Shown in pieces: positions 1-13,137 of a stretch of 64,000 nucleotides of DNA; position 1 is the stretch's first letter; each line of letters opens with the position of its first letter. The notes beneath the pieces were generated by a model. That model searched no databases. It was not told the DNA's origin and saw nothing but the letters and a program-made list of their open reading frames with translations. Both the position numbers and the translations under genes were made by a program. The stretch is from Rhyacophila brunnea (taxonomy: Eukaryota; Arthropoda; Insecta; Trichoptera; Rhyacophilidae). The DNA is taken from contig JAGYXB010001761.1 of NCBI GenBank assembly GCA_022495005.1, positions 186,001 through 250,000 on the forward strand. The letters run 5' to 3'.

Positions 1-312
1 TTGTCTCAGTTTAACAATGGATCCCAAAATCTCAACCGGATTGTCATATTTTCCGGCTTATAATGTTATAGTATATAATATAATATCGATGAATGGAGCC
101 TTTAAACGTCATAATGTATTATATTTTATTAAAATTATATTTAATCAAGATGGCGTTACATTATATTATTGCATTTTTGTTGTTATTACGTAAGTCATCG
201 CCGTACGTTGAAGTTAACTTCTTCACCGTGGAGCATTTAATTACTATTTAAATACCACATGTAAATAACATGCTAATTATATCGAATGGCCAACTAATGA
301 GGACACAACAGG

Positions 313-850
313 TGTGCCGTCAGCGCTCCAAACCACACTCGTTCTTAATCGGGCGTATCGTGAGATCCTACGTCTGGCTGTAAAGCGTCAGTATTTTTTT
401 TATGATTTTGAAACTCTCAGGAGTAGCTTCTCAAGACTAAGTTTTCCACCATTCAAGTGTTCTTGGCTGAGTTTGTGCTCTTGAGTGAGAAGTGAACCAA
501 AAAGCAAAACTATTAACTGTAATAAATGACTAAATCTAATACAAAATTTCGAATAATCTATGAAAGTCATCATCACGTTGACAGTATGATAACACATTTT
601 TTTAATGCACCACTATTGGCATTTGTGGCGACCAGGTTGGACAGTGCGTCGGGTCTAACAGCTGTTTAAACCGACTTTAGTAGTCACTCTTTCCTTTTCG
701 TACACATTTTAGTACATTTCAAGATTATATGGTTTACATGGCATGATAATCGGTTCATAAGACTTGCTAACGAAGCCACCATGTCTAGCCAAGAATTGAC
801 TGGTGTCATGGTCTGGAGTCAAAGTGGTTATCTCTATTCGCTATCGCTAG
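313..850. repeat. Old interspersed repeat, copy 1
   Basis: The stretch from the block reading taatcgggcgtatcgtgaga through the block aagaattgactggtgt is found again, diverged, at 39895-40399 plus 42564-42620. That second copy is split by an LTR retrotransposon. No coding frame or terminal repeat was recognised. The family is unassigned. Confidence 0.55.
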
Positions 851-1593
851 GCAGTGGAAAAACGAGGTTGTCTTTGACATTGTGTTTACATTGTATATAA
901 GCTTCACAATTTTGGATTGCATTTCTATTAATATTGACGTAGTTTTTTTAATTTTATTAATGGTCAAATTCAAATGATTTTAATTAAAGAAAGAGTTTTT
1001 AACTTATTTTGTCCCGGTTTGGAAAAAACATTACTTTGGTATGATTAAGTATACTGTGTATCGGTTATGGCAACAAACTTAACACCGTCACAATGCTGAA
1101 TTTAAAACGATGAAAGCAGGACGCTGATGAAAATCGTGTATGATAAGATCGGCATTAATTCAAAACTACGTTATCACGAACTTCCGACTGCCTGTCTCTC
1201 ATTCTGTCCATCCGCCTCGCGCTCGAGTGAAACATCCCGACTTCAAAGAGGAATTAGGTATTTCCGAGATCTTCACGAAAACCTTAATTGACTTGCCTTA
1301 TCACTTTGTAAGGTACGATGCAGGGATCTGCAACAGTACGGCCGTTGGAATATTTTGTAGTGCTATCACTTGAATCTGGACAAAAAATATCGACTATTTT
1401 GTTCTGACATCTTGGCCCAGGTAAATATTATTCAATATTGAATTCATTTAATCAAATATTATATATATTGAGCGATATATATATATGATACAATTAAATA
1501 AAACAGATAACACAGGTCAACAAATAAATTAAAAGTGTGAAATTATCAGAAAATTATTATTAAAAAAAATAAGCTCAAGCTGATATTAAAACA

Positions 1594-2006
1594 CGTCTCC
1601 GGAAAATTGTACGTATGCAGTTTGCCGTATTAGACTTCAACCGTGAAATTTTGTATCGGAAATATATGGCCATATATTAAAGACAGTCGAACTTATTTAG
1701 GTCGTATAATACTGACATAAAATTCATGTCTTAATAAAACACGGTTCTTGTCGGTTTAAACTTTTTAGAAGCCAGCAGCAAGAAAAATGAAAATAGCTGA
1801 TATTTTGGATTATTTGTTAAGTTAGGTTAGATTTTCATTCTTGAATTCATTAATTTTGGCAAAATCAACTATGAAAATTGAATTCATGTTAATATTGAAT
1901 CTATTAAAATTGAAGACTGTATAGTATACGGCCATTTCTTTCCGATAGGAAGCTCACGGCGAACTGTATCACGGTGAAATGTTTTACGTACAATTTACAT
2001 GTCCCC
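1594..2006. mobile_element. Mutator-like MITE, copy 1 (413 bp, 9-bp TSD)
   Basis: The element starts CGTCTCCGGAAAATTGTACG, and its other end, read inward, carries ACATGTAAATTGTACGT. Both ends then continue into a cagttYgccgt block. The flanks are attaaaaca (1585-1593) and attgaaata (2007-2015), a 9-bp target duplication with seven matches. The middle holds a short GTTAGGTTAG block and AT-rich sequence but no ORF. The 9-bp duplication and imperfect TIRs are typical of MULE/Mutator-type transposition. Three relatives lie at 9196, 17238 and 17797. Confidence 0.7.
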
Positions 2007-2099
2007 ATTGAAATAAAGATCAGACCACACGATGGGCCAGCGATTTAGAGATCTGCGATATGATGTGATGTACAGGATATTGTAAAATACATAATTCCA

Positions 2100-2295
2100 T
2101 AATTTTGAGTGACACAGATTGAAGCTGTGACTAGCAGACGTCTTTGAGAACGTGAAGGAACTCACATAATGCTCTTTTCTTTGAAAATTATTGTAAAGTT
2201 GGAGAGAGGGTCTGAAAAACAGATCCTCGCTCACAAGAGGAGCGATATGACAGCAGGACGCAATCAAAACCTCGGTAAAATTATAACTAATAAAA
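2100..2295 (+). mobile_element. 3' tail of a non-LTR retrotransposon
   Basis: The block around 2236-2283 (gagcgatatgacagc, then cctcggtaaaat) closely matches the last bases before the poly-A of the LINE at 32433-34374, so this is a 5'-truncated copy of a related element. It ends in an A-rich tail (ataactaataaaaataaaat). The upstream limit is uncertain. Confidence 0.5.
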
Positions 2296-2844
2296 ATAAA
2301 ATAACAGTTAAGTAAGTACTTACTCAAAACATAAATTTTATTTCGTATAATGATGAAGTGTCTTAATGGAAATATTGAATATTTCAATAGACAAAATATT
2401 AGAAACATTCAAATTATTGGTAATTAAGAATGTTTTTGAATGTTAGATTCATAAAAATCAACGTGAGATACATCACAATTTTTGTATGTCAAGTGGGATT
2501 GGGAATATGAAACAGAATTATACTTAAAAACTCAATGAAGTTGACCTTTGAAAATTGAATAAATTAACTTTTAATTCATCATAGTTTTAGCGTAGAGATA
2601 TCAAATATGTATTGCACTTGCATTACAAATGCTCATTATTAAATTATTTTTACACATTAAATAATTATCATAAAACCAAATCTTTGGCACGGATAAGATT
2701 TATGATGAAAATACGCAAATTCTTCATTAACTCGTATGGTAGAAGTGTGTAATAGGTGACAGCAGAGAGTCCTCCAGAGAAAGTATGTAGGACGTAGTTT
2801 TCAACAACATACAAAGTAAATTATGAGAATATTTAATATCTTAC

Positions 2845-3046
2845 CAGTTCTATTGACGATCCTCATGGCCCTGCAGACAAAATCGCAGGTCCCAGACGCC
2901 TCCATGTTGGCATCCTTGAGCTGGTATGCGACGGACCCGTAGGTGGTGAGGGCGGACGGAAGACCTCGCGCGTGTGCAGAGCTGTCAACTCCTGACATGC
3001 TACCTCCGCCGGCGCCGCAAAGCCTTCGCTGCTCGTCCCCGGACAC
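2845..3046 (-). CDS. Candidate internal exon (exon B) of the same unidentified minus-strand gene
   Basis: This is a 202-nt GC-rich island in an AT-rich background. On the minus strand it is preceded by ggctttccag (acceptor) and followed by gtaagatatt (strong donor) after the codons for N-R-T. The frame that begins exactly at the acceptor stays open for 67 codons plus one base. It starts VSGDEQRRLCGAGGG and ends FVCRAMRIVNRT, with a Gly-rich first part and an Ala/Tyr/Cys-containing second part. A second frame is open from upstream but stops just before the donor. The entry phase 0 matches exon A at 56817-56941, some 54 kb upstream in the transcript direction. No domain was recognised. The acceptor's pyrimidine tract is weak, which is the main doubt. 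Confidence 0.5.
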
Positions 3047-3641
3047 CTGGAAAGCCTTACTTCGTGGTCACGCGGGTCTAGCACATTCTTTTGCTAATAA
3101 TTATTCAGTAAACAACTGTTATAGGTAGCAAGATATTATAATAAAATAAAAATACCTACAATAAAATATTTATAATATTTCAGTCCACGTAATTCAATAA
3201 CAACCAGTATATGCCTACTTTAATAATTACAGATAATATAATAATTGTAGATAGCTGAATACTGGGATCATACGGAAAGATGTTACGACATTTAAAATTA
3301 TCCTCAATAGTGAGGAACGCGAAAACAAAATTAGTTGATGTTGCTTAGGTTATGTGACGCATAAAATATTATTCTGTTTTGTGTAGCATAAGTAGCGAAT
3401 GAAAAAACTTGGTTAGTAAGCTTTGTGTTAAATATCATTTGACTGATATTAAAAACTTTAAAAGTAAAAAATATGAATATGTATATAAAAGAAAAAACGT
3501 AAAATATGATATTTTGTAAAATGTGTCTAGAATAAGTGTACGTACCTAATTTATTAATAATATTATGTATGATCAAACACACTCAAAATCATTCATATCT
3601 AAAGAACTTTTAAATTAAAGTATTCGTAGTTGGTTCTTTAA

Positions 3642-4517
3642 GGTTCCACGTGCTCAGCGTAGGTCAAAATGGAGCTTGTATGGTATTTTTAGAGCATAAC
3701 CCTGGACATTTCTTAAACGTTGTAGATATTCTATTTATATAATTTTGAAAGCTTATTATCCTTTATCTTTATTTTAAACTATTAAAAATGCTTTTTTATA
3801 TATTTTTTTTCGGTAATGTACATGTTCAAACACGCGCGTTAACATGATTTTAATCCCTACTTCATTTATCGTTTGTCAATTTATGGCTACAGCTATATGT
3901 TGTAACTTAGCCACTGGGAAATGCCAATAAAAATGGCATATTTCAAAAAAATACAACCTTAATCTAAGGTCAATAATTATTATAAAGAAAATATTATTCG
4001 TAGGAGGTTTATCATATTTGAATAGTCAAAGACATAGCTTATAATCAATATCTTTAGAATTATCTTCAAATGTGTTAATCGTGCCCATTTTTGAATAATA
4101 AAATGCCTAATTCTTGTAAAATTTGGGATCAAAAAGATTATAAAATATATTTTTTTTTCGTAAATATGTCACTATATAATATTAACAATAATTTTACTAA
4201 TAGTTTTTTAAATGCGTTTAAAAATCAATAAATCTAAAAAATCTATAAAATCTGCACATGGACGTATGACTTTATTCTAAAACATTAGAGTAAAAGGTTT
4301 AAAAGAATACTATTTTATGTAATAAAAATACTTTATGCAGTCATCAAATGAATTGTAATGAATAAAATAAATAAATTAAGAATAAAATAAATATAAAAGA
4401 TAATAAGGCTTCAAAATTACATAAATAGATTTTCTACAACGTTTGAGGAATGTCCAGGGTTATGCTCTAAAAATACCATACAAGCTCCATTTTGACCTAC
4501 GCTGAGCATGCGGGCCG
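3642..4517. mobile_element. TTAA-flanked inverted-repeat transposon, non-autonomous
   Basis: Arms of roughly 140 bp face each other. The left arm starts GGTTCCACGTGCTCAGCG, and the right arm, read inward, starts CGGCCCGCATGCTCAGCG. Both contain the block for cctggacat and aacgttgtaga. Each end abuts TTAA (3638-3641 and 4518-4521). The interior is AT-rich with no ORF. The arms match the ends of the larger element at 54967-56381, which carries a transposase remnant, so this is probably its deletion derivative. TTAA targeting is known for piggyBac and Kolobok superfamilies; which one applies is not settled. Confidence 0.7.
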
Positions 4518-5790
4518 TTAAGGAAGATGGGGCTGATAATAAGTAAAAAATTAAGAACTACCGGTATTACGTTTGGGACTTAATTAATCCTTCAAAATCT
4601 TTGATATAATAATCTATTTGTTTATTGAACGAATAATTCTCAAGATTTGAGAATGCAAAATTCTTTTTATTTATCATACATAATTTGAAAACACCCACTA
4701 GAAAATAATACGACGCCGTTGGAACTCGATTTGCGTCAATGTGCTTTACTAATAGGCCATCCATGGACTGAAACCGTATGCCATACTAAGCTTATCTTTT
4801 CAACTCATGGAAATATATTTTCACAAAGTATATTATAAGCATCTTATCGTATCCATTTGTACCATACACAAACCTACAAGTTTTGTGAAAATATATTTTC
4901 ATGAACAAAAATCATAAGTATGGCACACAGATCTAAGCCGCATACAATTTCAGTCTATGGATGGATTCTAATTATTTAGCTACGTGTGTTGTATCTTAAT
5001 ATTTATCTTTGACAATGTGGAAGCGAGTTCTATTCAAGAATCAGACAATTCAGACTTTGTTTTTATTTGTTACTTTTATCATTTATATGCTATTGATTAA
5101 TTTGACGAATTTAGCAACGAAGATATCAATTTTAAAACGCATATAAAGCAAAGCCTTAATGGATAAACCGAATGTGCCACCAAACCATGTGCTCCATTTA
5201 AGGTCAAAAATTTTAATATTTTAATTTTCTATCAACGTTTTTTGAATACATAGAAAATAATTAGTTAGTAAGTTTGATCTTATAACATTTTACGTGGAGT
5301 TTTTAAGATTCCAGCAAACCTCAATTTCCATAAGTACAAATGTATTTTTTTAATCAAAGCGGACACATACTTTAACGTTGAAAATTCCAACGTTTTGAGT
5401 CGGAGTGGCGTTAAAAAGCACTAACAAATAACTGTCATGGAAGAAAACAAACAAAATGAACGACAGCTAACTGTCAGAAACAATACGAAATACAAAGAAA
5501 GTATTTTTTTCCTTAGCCTTCAAAAATGTGACAAATCTTCATGTTTTCTCTCTACTTACTTTAAAAACACCTGAAACATTTCAGGTATTTTTCCTTTTGT
5601 GATAAAATGTGGGTTCTTATCTTTGATTTTGATGGATAAATAATAATATTGTTTTCCTTTGAATTCACACAACGTATCCGGGCATTCCACAGAATGGAGT
5701 AAACATAGTTAATAAATTGATTAAATCCTATATGATTAAAGTTTTTCGAATGGAATTTTTACAATTAACTCTTTAGTGATAAATAATAAA

Positions 5791-5822
5791 AAGGTGGTTT
5801 CACTGTGAAACTACTTTTTATT
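5791..5822. other. Short perfect-arm hairpin
   Basis: aaaaaggtggtttcac is followed after one base by the near-complementary gtgaaactacttttt, giving a compact inverted repeat. No other copy was noticed; no function is proposed. Confidence 0.4.
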
Positions 5823-6150
5823 ATTTTTTGTGCTGATATGATTTTGAGTAGAATTGTGGTAAGCAATGATTGCGGTGGGAACAAAGCTTTATCAGCATAT
5901 TAATTCGCGTCAAAGGAGTTGATGTCAAAATTATTATTCAATTATTTTAATGTACATTTTCACAGGCCGTCAGCGGTATCAATTATCATTTACTCGGTAA
6001 GAAACGTTGATGGCAAAAATAATATTGTTTATTACAGGCACAACTTTACACGCATCCAGTTACTACACACAAATAATAACTTTACCTCAATTAATATTTA
6101 TTATGTTTAATATGCATTTCTCACGTGGTCAACTAAAACTAAAGTTAGCT

Positions 6151-6412
6151 GACTGAAATTCATGAGTGTTTAGTGTCAGTATTATTCGATTGTGAGGGCT
6201 ACAGTACATAGCCCATCACAATCGAGTGAAGATGTCACTTCGTATCACAGCGCCTCGGGCTGAATGTCTCACTCCGTTTTTATATTATATAATTGTATTG
6301 TTTATAACTGTTGCTCCTGTAATTATGTAACTGTACATTTCAATCTGTAAATAAACACGCAATTGAAATCTACAAGTCTTCATACTCCGCTCATCACACG
6401 TTCTCCCTAAAG
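6151..6412 (+). repeat. Possible solo LTR
   Basis: The block begins TGTTTAGTGTCAG and ends CGCTCATCACA (TG...CA). It has a stem-loop near 6190-6225 (cgattgtg / cacaatcg) and an AATAAA signal near 6351 followed by a GC-richer end. No target duplication or second copy was found, so this remains tentative. Confidence 0.25.
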
Positions 6413-6550
6413 AATAAACTGCTTACTACGATAACATATAGAACCAAAAATTTATTAAAAATATAGTTCTCAACAAAGTTATGTCTCTATGATTAAGCCT
6501 TAGTGAAATATGTACATTTTTTTAGAATAAATACAAAAAAAATAGGTACT

Positions 6551-7002
6551 TTTTACAACGTTTTTTTTAGCTCGTATTCTTATTTGTCCGGTGGTTCTTT
6601 GTCCGGTACGAATCTTGCAATCGATTTTTAACTAACTTCCCGACTAGCTAGACATTTTAAACTTTTCGAATTTATCAGAACACGATGTCAATGCATTTTT
6701 TTTAAATACTTTTAGCCATCTTTAAGTAGAATTGAATTCATTTTCAGTTATTCAGTTTTGAATGAAAAGTTATTACGACACCATTATTGGTTGCTAGGAC
6801 TCTGGGGTCCTAGCAACTAAATTATTAATATATACGTGCGTTACCATGGAAATCAATATGAATGTTAAAATGACATTTCAGTATTATTTCTATCAAGTAC
6901 AATTTTTTTTGATCGTTTAAGCTAGTCAAGTCAAGTTTATATGATTTAACAGAAAATTTAAAAACGTTGTATATAAAAAGTTCTTTTTATCTTGTAATTA
7001 TT
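6551..7002 (+). mobile_element. MITE family M10, copy 1
   Basis: This is the first of ten copies of a 430-500 bp element. In plus orientation it starts TTACAACGTTTTT with tcgtattcttatttgtccgg and ends aaaacgttgta, about 20 variable bases, then cttgtaattatt. The two TACAACGTTTTTA blocks form subterminal inverted repeats. Internal landmarks are a gttgctagg / cctagcaac stem and a palindromic tgacattt block. There is no coding potential. Exact ends and target duplication are unresolved because the flanks are A/T runs. Confidence 0.7.
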
Positions 7003-8149
7003 AAATTTTGATTTAGAATACTAGTTAGTATTGTCTGTAATATGTTATATTTTACAAAATATTCAATTGTTTGCAATTTTTTATGGTTTAGAATTTTTTA
7101 TAGCTGCCGAGTAGTTAGTTTATTACATTGTATAACTGTATTTATAATTTAATTATTTAATTAATCAAAAAAACTTGTTCATAATAAATTAAATTAATCC
7201 ATTTTTAATTTTCATCTATTATAATTGAACAAATCGAAAATCTTGGGGTGGAAATGATTGAATATTTTTATGAACATTAAGACTATCATCAATACCTGGA
7301 AATCACAGTACCTACTCTCGTTAACTTTCTCTTAAATCTTATAAAATATAAAAAAAATGCTTGTATATTGGGAGTTTATACGGTAGGACAGACTAATAAC
7401 TTTTATATCTCCATTCTCTCACTAACTGCCACCAGAGCAGTAAATAAAAACGTAATTTTACCCAGTGCCTTAATAATATACGTTTTACAATTAATTAATT
7501 CTATAAAAAAATACGAAATTGATGTAAGTATTTATAATTTCTGGTCTAGTTCAGTGGTGGCGAATTGAAAATATTGCGTGTTACGTTTTGCACACGCAAA
7601 AACTATGCCGGCTTGGGAAATAATTATTATAAATTTTTAAAAGGCACCGAGCATACACATGGATTGCCAACAGTCTCGGTTTGGCCAGGATCATCCTAGA
7701 AAAGAATATTCAAAACGCAGCACTTAGCATAATTAGCAAAGAATGCCTAATCTAACAATAAGAACAAATTAGAAAAATGCATTTTGAGAATATAACCGGA
7801 ATTACGATCGAATTTGAAAAAACAATCAGACTAAAAATAAACCAGAAAAAACTCCCAAGTTGGATTCTGAATAAAAATCTTATTTTGGGCTAGAAAGTTT
7901 ATAGCACTCGGAAGAGGTACTAAAAAACCTCTGTTGAAGTTTAAAATGCTATTCTTACTATTTAAAAAAAATTCTTTTACCGATTTTCGAGATGCCGGCA
8001 TTCAAATTTATAATAAAATATGGGTAAGTACTTATCTATTTATACTTTGGTTATTTCGTCGAAATTTTATTGATGTGTACGTAAAATCTCATATAATTTA
8101 GTTTCTCCATTTTGACTATTGAATCATGTACTTAACTGATAATTTTTTC

Positions 8150-8545
8150 CAACTTCTGCCATTCTTGGTAGTATTGAGCTGTTTCCCCCTGATAACTATC
8201 TTAGAAATCGGGAGCATCAGTTGTTTGTTCTTCCAAGATGCAAAACCAACCTACCATTGGTAATGCCAATTAGGAGGCTAATAACACTGTTCAAGCAAAT
8301 CGCTTCGGATGACATATTTGACATAATTATTCCACCTGAGGATGAGTATTTTAATAAATTCATAAAATATGGTCTATTTAGCTCCTTCGGTGTACTTCCT
8401 TGTATCAAATTTATAATTTTTAATTTACTCTTTTTACTGTAATATTATATCTTTGTTTTAAAGTATCATGTTGTATGTTGTGAACGTCTTAAATTAATAG
8501 TTTGTTAAGTTCACCACATGTAAAATAAATAAAATTTGATTTGAT
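8150..8545 (+). pseudogene. C-terminal tail of a LINE reverse transcriptase, with 3' UTR
   Basis: An open stretch reads FPPDNYLRNREHQLFVLPRC, then KTNLPLVMPIRRLITLFKQI, ASDDIFDIIIPPEDEYF. This is the LPRCKTN-type tail seen after the RT domain in Jockey/CR1-like LINEs. A 3' UTR follows and ends in the A-rich taaaataaataaaattt. Upstream (7600-8050) contains more degraded A-rich sequence that may belong to it. A second fragment of the same region lies inverted at 62183-62395. The copy is 5'-truncated and non-functional. Confidence 0.45.
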
Positions 8546-9195
8546 AATCAGTTAGTATAACCTGCGTTGGTTACTTTGAAAACCATAAATTCTGAATATT
8601 ACACCTACCCATAAAAATGTCACTGCTTATTTTGGATAATATAATTTATCACTGATAAAATTGGTGACAAATAATACATTCAAAAGATGACTACTAACTG
8701 AAAACAAAAAAAAAACTAAATTATTCAGAGTTTTAAAATCAAATACAGTGATTTTTATCTGAAATTATTTTGTGCTTGATAAAAATAGTTAGCATGACTA
8801 AATATTAATCATTACATCGAGGTTTTTGTTTTACACTTCTAAGAAAAATTAGCACATTTTTTCAATTAGTAACTGACCGTATTTGCCTACTGGCAGGTTA
8901 GCAAAACTAGCAAAAAGGTATGGTAATTTAGACGCTTGCGTATATATTTCTATTAGTTAAAGAAAAAAAGGGTCTGCGGAAAATATATTCGGCTGGATTC
9001 AGCCGACATTGTTTGTTACTTCGAAATAAGTTGGCATGGTTGGAATCCCTTTATCGCATTGACGTAGTCCCAAAATTAAAAAACAAAACAACTTCTCAAA
9101 AAACAAACCTTCAAATTTAATTATATCTATTAGAATGGTTATAATCTCAACAATGTCTCATAAGATTTTTACATGTAATGCAAACAGAGAATATC

Positions 9196-9792
9196 CGTGT
9201 CCGAAAACTTGTACATATGCAGTTCGCCGTATCACACTTTACCGTGAAATGTTGTATCAAAAATATATGGCCGTATATTAAATACCGTCTAACCTCTTTT
9301 GGTCGTATAATACTGACATAAAATTCATGTCTAAATATAACACGTTGCTTGTCAGTTTACACTTTACAAGAAGCCAACAGCAAACAAATTTTGAAAATCA
9401 CCGATATACTGGATTATTTGTTAGGTTAGGTTTTCATTCTTGAATTCATTAATGTTGCCAAAATCAGCTATGAAAATTGAATTATTGTTCATATTGTATC
9501 TAATAAAATTGGAGATCGTATAGTATACGGTGCTTGTCGGTTTACACTTTACAGGAAGCCAGCAGTAAATAAATTTTGAAAATCTCCGATATACTTGGTT
9601 ATTTGTTAGGTTAGGTTTTCATTCTTGAATTCATTAATTTTGCCAAAATCACCTATGAAAATTGAATTATTGTTCATATTGTATCTAATAAAATTAGAGA
9701 CTGTATAGTATACGGTATCTTTTTCCGATAGAAAGCTCACGGCGAACTGTGCCACGGTGAAATGCTTTACGTACAATAATTGACATGTAACC
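9196..9792. mobile_element. Mutator-like MITE, copy 2 (597 bp, 9-bp TSD)
   Basis: The left end is CGTGTCCGAAAACTTGTAC; the right end read inward is GGTTACATGTCAATTATTG. The flanks gagaatatc (9187-9195) and gagaacatc (9793-9801) agree at eight of nine positions. The extra length compared with the 1594 copy comes from an internal direct duplication: the block gtcggttta through gtatagtatacgg occurs twice, starting near 9350 and 9537. It carries GTTAGGTTAGG-type motifs. No ORF. Confidence 0.7.
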
Positions 9793-10878
9793 GAGAACAT
9801 CAGTGACCACAACATACGATACTATGAATTATTATCTTCTCCGCGAGGTGTAGCATCGCGTGTCACTCTTATATCGTCCTATCGCCCTAGGCACTGCTTC
9901 TCTTTAGCAATAGTGTCGAATGTCACTGTTGTTTGTCGTTTTTACTGAGCTAGAAAGATAAATATTTTACATTGAATCTATAGGTACGATGATAATGTCA
10001 AAATATGTTAAATAGCATTTTAAATATATTTTCATTACCGATAAACCGGGATTTACTTGCCAAAAGTTATGTTTGCAATTCACCAGTATGGTTTGGTGAA
10101 TATAAATGCTTATTATTCACTCTTTATCAATATTTTCCCAAAATTATGGTATGTTCCCTTTTACCAGTAAAACGGATCAATAGGAACGGAAAGAGTATAC
10201 TGCAAAGTTTAATAAAAAACACACGATTAAATAAAGAAATATTTAGTTAGAAAAAAAGATATTTTATTTATTCTTTAATCAGTGGATTAGCTGGAACAAA
10301 CTAAGTACCTACCTATTTAATGGCGTTGTGTTTATTCTTGTCCTAGACACGTTAGACAAAGTTTTATCAGACATGCGAAACACGCGAATCGCAACAAACT
10401 TTTTCAAGTCTGATAAATAACAAACGGTCTAGTTTCATATCCTATCGAAGTTTTACATAAGACAGAAAAATAAATTATCTGTCAAATAACATACATATTC
10501 GAATGCAAACAGTAGTATTTTGGCAATTGTAGCACACTTATTTCTGGAAACCTGTTCATATTCACCCCGTTTTACGGTAATATAAAACCAACATACAACT
10601 TATTCTAAATATCTAATTGCTTAGAGACGATGATATTTTTTACTAATTTCATCGGTGTCTACAAATTACTTGTCTTGTTATAGCGTTTAAATTATAATTA
10701 TGAAAACGTCAATTGCTCAAAATGTATAGAAGATGAATGTAAGGAAATTCATTTTAAAGGGATCTTAAGTTTAGATTACCGAACCACCCCTAAGTTAAAA
10801 TGATTTTTTTTGTCATCGCATTGAAATTTAATGTAAAATGAATAGATATTAATTGTATCGTCATTAGTCGGGATCAAT

Positions 10879-11586
10879 TCACTGCTGGATGAAGGCCTCC
10901 CTAAGCCTCTTCCAACTGTCTCGGTTCTGTGTTGTTTGCTGCCACGTATTTCCGCCGAACTTTACCAGTTCGTCAATCCAGTGGCTTTTATGGCGACCCT
11001 GTGGCCGTTTCGTGCCCCTTGGGTACCACTGGATGACGGCATTTGTCCAGCGGCCGTCCTTTCGGTGAGCAATGTGCCTCGCCCATCTTCATTTCAGCTG
11101 TTTGGCAACGTCTATTACATCGCGTACTCCTGTCTGCTTCCTAACCCATTCGTTTCTCTTACGGTCCTTTCGCGTGATACCCAACATACACCTCTACATG
11201 CCTCGCTGTGCGACTCTTAGCCTTTGGACACCTCTCGTGTTGAGGGTCCACGTCTCGCAGCCATACGTGAGCATGGGTAGCACACATTGATTGAACACCC
11301 TACGCTTAAGACATAATGGTAGGTCACTCTTGAAGATACTATTCAGACGTCCGAAAGCACTCCATCCCAGCTTTGTTCTTTGAGCAATTTCATCGTGCAT
11401 ACTTCCGTCTATGGGCACCTGTTGTCCGAGATAGACGTAGCTGCTGACTTGCTCGAGTTGGGTGCCATTAATACAGATAATCGCAGGGTCCGAAAGACAG
11501 TTCCTTATCACTTTTGTCTTTGAGACGTTTATCTTTAGGCCGACCGTTTGACTGACATCCGCGAGTTCTCGCATTCTACCTTGGAT
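10879..11586 (-). pseudogene. RTE-type reverse transcriptase, C-terminal fragment
   Basis: On the minus strand the frame from 11574 reads GLKINVSKTKV, YVYLGQQV, EIAQRTKLGWSAFGRLNSIF, LKRRVFNQCVLPMLTYGCET. These are the thumb and post-RT motifs of RTE-clade LINEs. A TAG at about 11194 interrupts an otherwise continuing RCMLGITRKDRKRN segment, and the end of the protein is still visible as RDSWKRLREAFIQQ followed by a stop at 10879-10881. The fragment lacks the endonuclease and the RT catalytic core, so it is a 5'-truncated dead copy. GC content is well above the flanks. Confidence 0.8.
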
Positions 11587-11822
11587 GTCTTTCGGGTCGT
11601 GTGAGTGTGTACATTAAAATAATAATATTAAGAAAATTAACACTATCGACAAAATACGTCTATTACTATACTATTGTCGTAAATTTTTTTAATATCGATT
11701 TAACAATCCCGGTTAAATAAATAACACATAAAATTAACCAATACCTGAAAAAAATCTTCGCGTAGGTACGTCTTTCGAATAAATGCATTTTTTGATCTTT
11801 GCTAAGTTATTTAGTACACGTA

Positions 11823-12274
11823 ATGTCATTTCTTTCCATTTTCGAAGTGAAAAGGGGCGCTCTCACTTTTATTCTTTTATGGTTTTCGTCTGGATTCGGG
11901 ACTTGGAGGTGGACAAATAACACACCGGAATCGTGGTGGAAAACAACGAGTTTTATTTACGTTAATATAATATACTAATGGTTACATTTTTATAATTTCT
12001 TTTATGCGTAGCGCGAGTGAACAATGTTTACTGTCTGGCAGTTGACCGCTTATTAACCGCCATTTTATGTTTTGCCCCAGCGAGAAGCGTTGTCGCAAAC
12101 GGCGACAATAGCGACGTTGCAGATATTTTTAAACGGCCGGGATTTACAACATTGTCGGCTTTATTTTTATTTATTTTCGTGATCAACCCTTACTATTTGT
12201 TGGTTTGATACTGATTTGGGCCTATCCAGAATCACAGAGACATCCCCAAATGGGGGCCATTTGGGAATGTAATA
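11823..12274 (-). repeat. Diverged solo LTR
   Basis: Read on the minus strand, this matches the LTRs of the element at 40404-42559 over their whole length. Shared landmarks are the block with ccatttggggatgtctctgtg, the ttattttcgtgatcaaccc block, the gttacattttt block and the ccattttc end. Divergence is much larger than between the two LTRs of the intact copy, so this insertion is older. No internal region is attached, as expected after LTR-LTR recombination. Confidence 0.65.
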
Positions 12275-13137
12275 CTAAGTAATTATAGCCTGTGTCAGTT
12301 GTATATTTTTATAGTATGCAGGTTATAAATAGTATCTCAAGATCTCGAAAGATAAACTCCAGGTATTTAAAAACGATTCATACAGAATAAGATACAACAT
12401 ACATAAATTATTATAATGTAAATTCAAACTGTTGTCTGCAATTTAATCAACTGTATTAAACTGTTTTATGAAAAAACTATTGACTAAATCACACAACTTG
12501 TTGAATTAAATGTCATTCATATTTTTTTCGGTGCGTGTTTAATTCAGAGGAAATAATAAATACATCTATAAGTATATTCATTTAAAACTAACAAATATTT
12601 CGACTAAAATTAGAGTAAAAATAATAATTGTAAAATCAAAGTAAGTGATACTATCAACATTTTTTTCGTCATTAATAATAGTATTTGACCCGTCACTGCT
12701 ATCCAATGTTGCTTGGCTCGCGGCAATTGTCGTCGCTTGCGGGGGTTAATTGGAGCAGACCGGATCTTCTTGTGGGGTGGAAAATGCGTCTCGATTGAGG
12801 CTTCGCTGAACGGCTTTTAGGAAAGAAAAGATCGTTTTATAAACCCTCATCTCCGTCTTTTGGGGACTTTTCTTTTTTTTTGGTTGCACACTTTCACAAC
12901 CAATTTAAAGTCACTCAGTCACGATTTTGGGATGCCTTCTTCTAGATTTTTTGTGACTGAAACATTTCAGTCTTCTTGCACTATTTAACGCAGTGGTTTC
13001 CAACATTTTTTGGTCAGTAATTTCTATTAACTTTCCACTCACCCTTAAATGGACGATACATATCGACAGTGCTAAGTTAAGTGACAGAAGAGCAATTATT
13101 TATATATAATATGTACCTAATATCAGTTACATTAACA
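12275..13137. other. No gene seen; one GC-richer patch
   Basis: Mostly AT-rich. The patch at about 12690-12860 is GC-richer (gcggcaattgtcgtcgcttg) but has no sustained frame and no recognised family. It may be a remnant of the LTR element's interior, but that is a guess. Confidence 0.3.

Noticed and set aside
1140..1373. 77-codon plus-strand frame as a gene
   Set aside because: The patch is slightly GC-richer, but no motif, splice context or homologous copy supports it.
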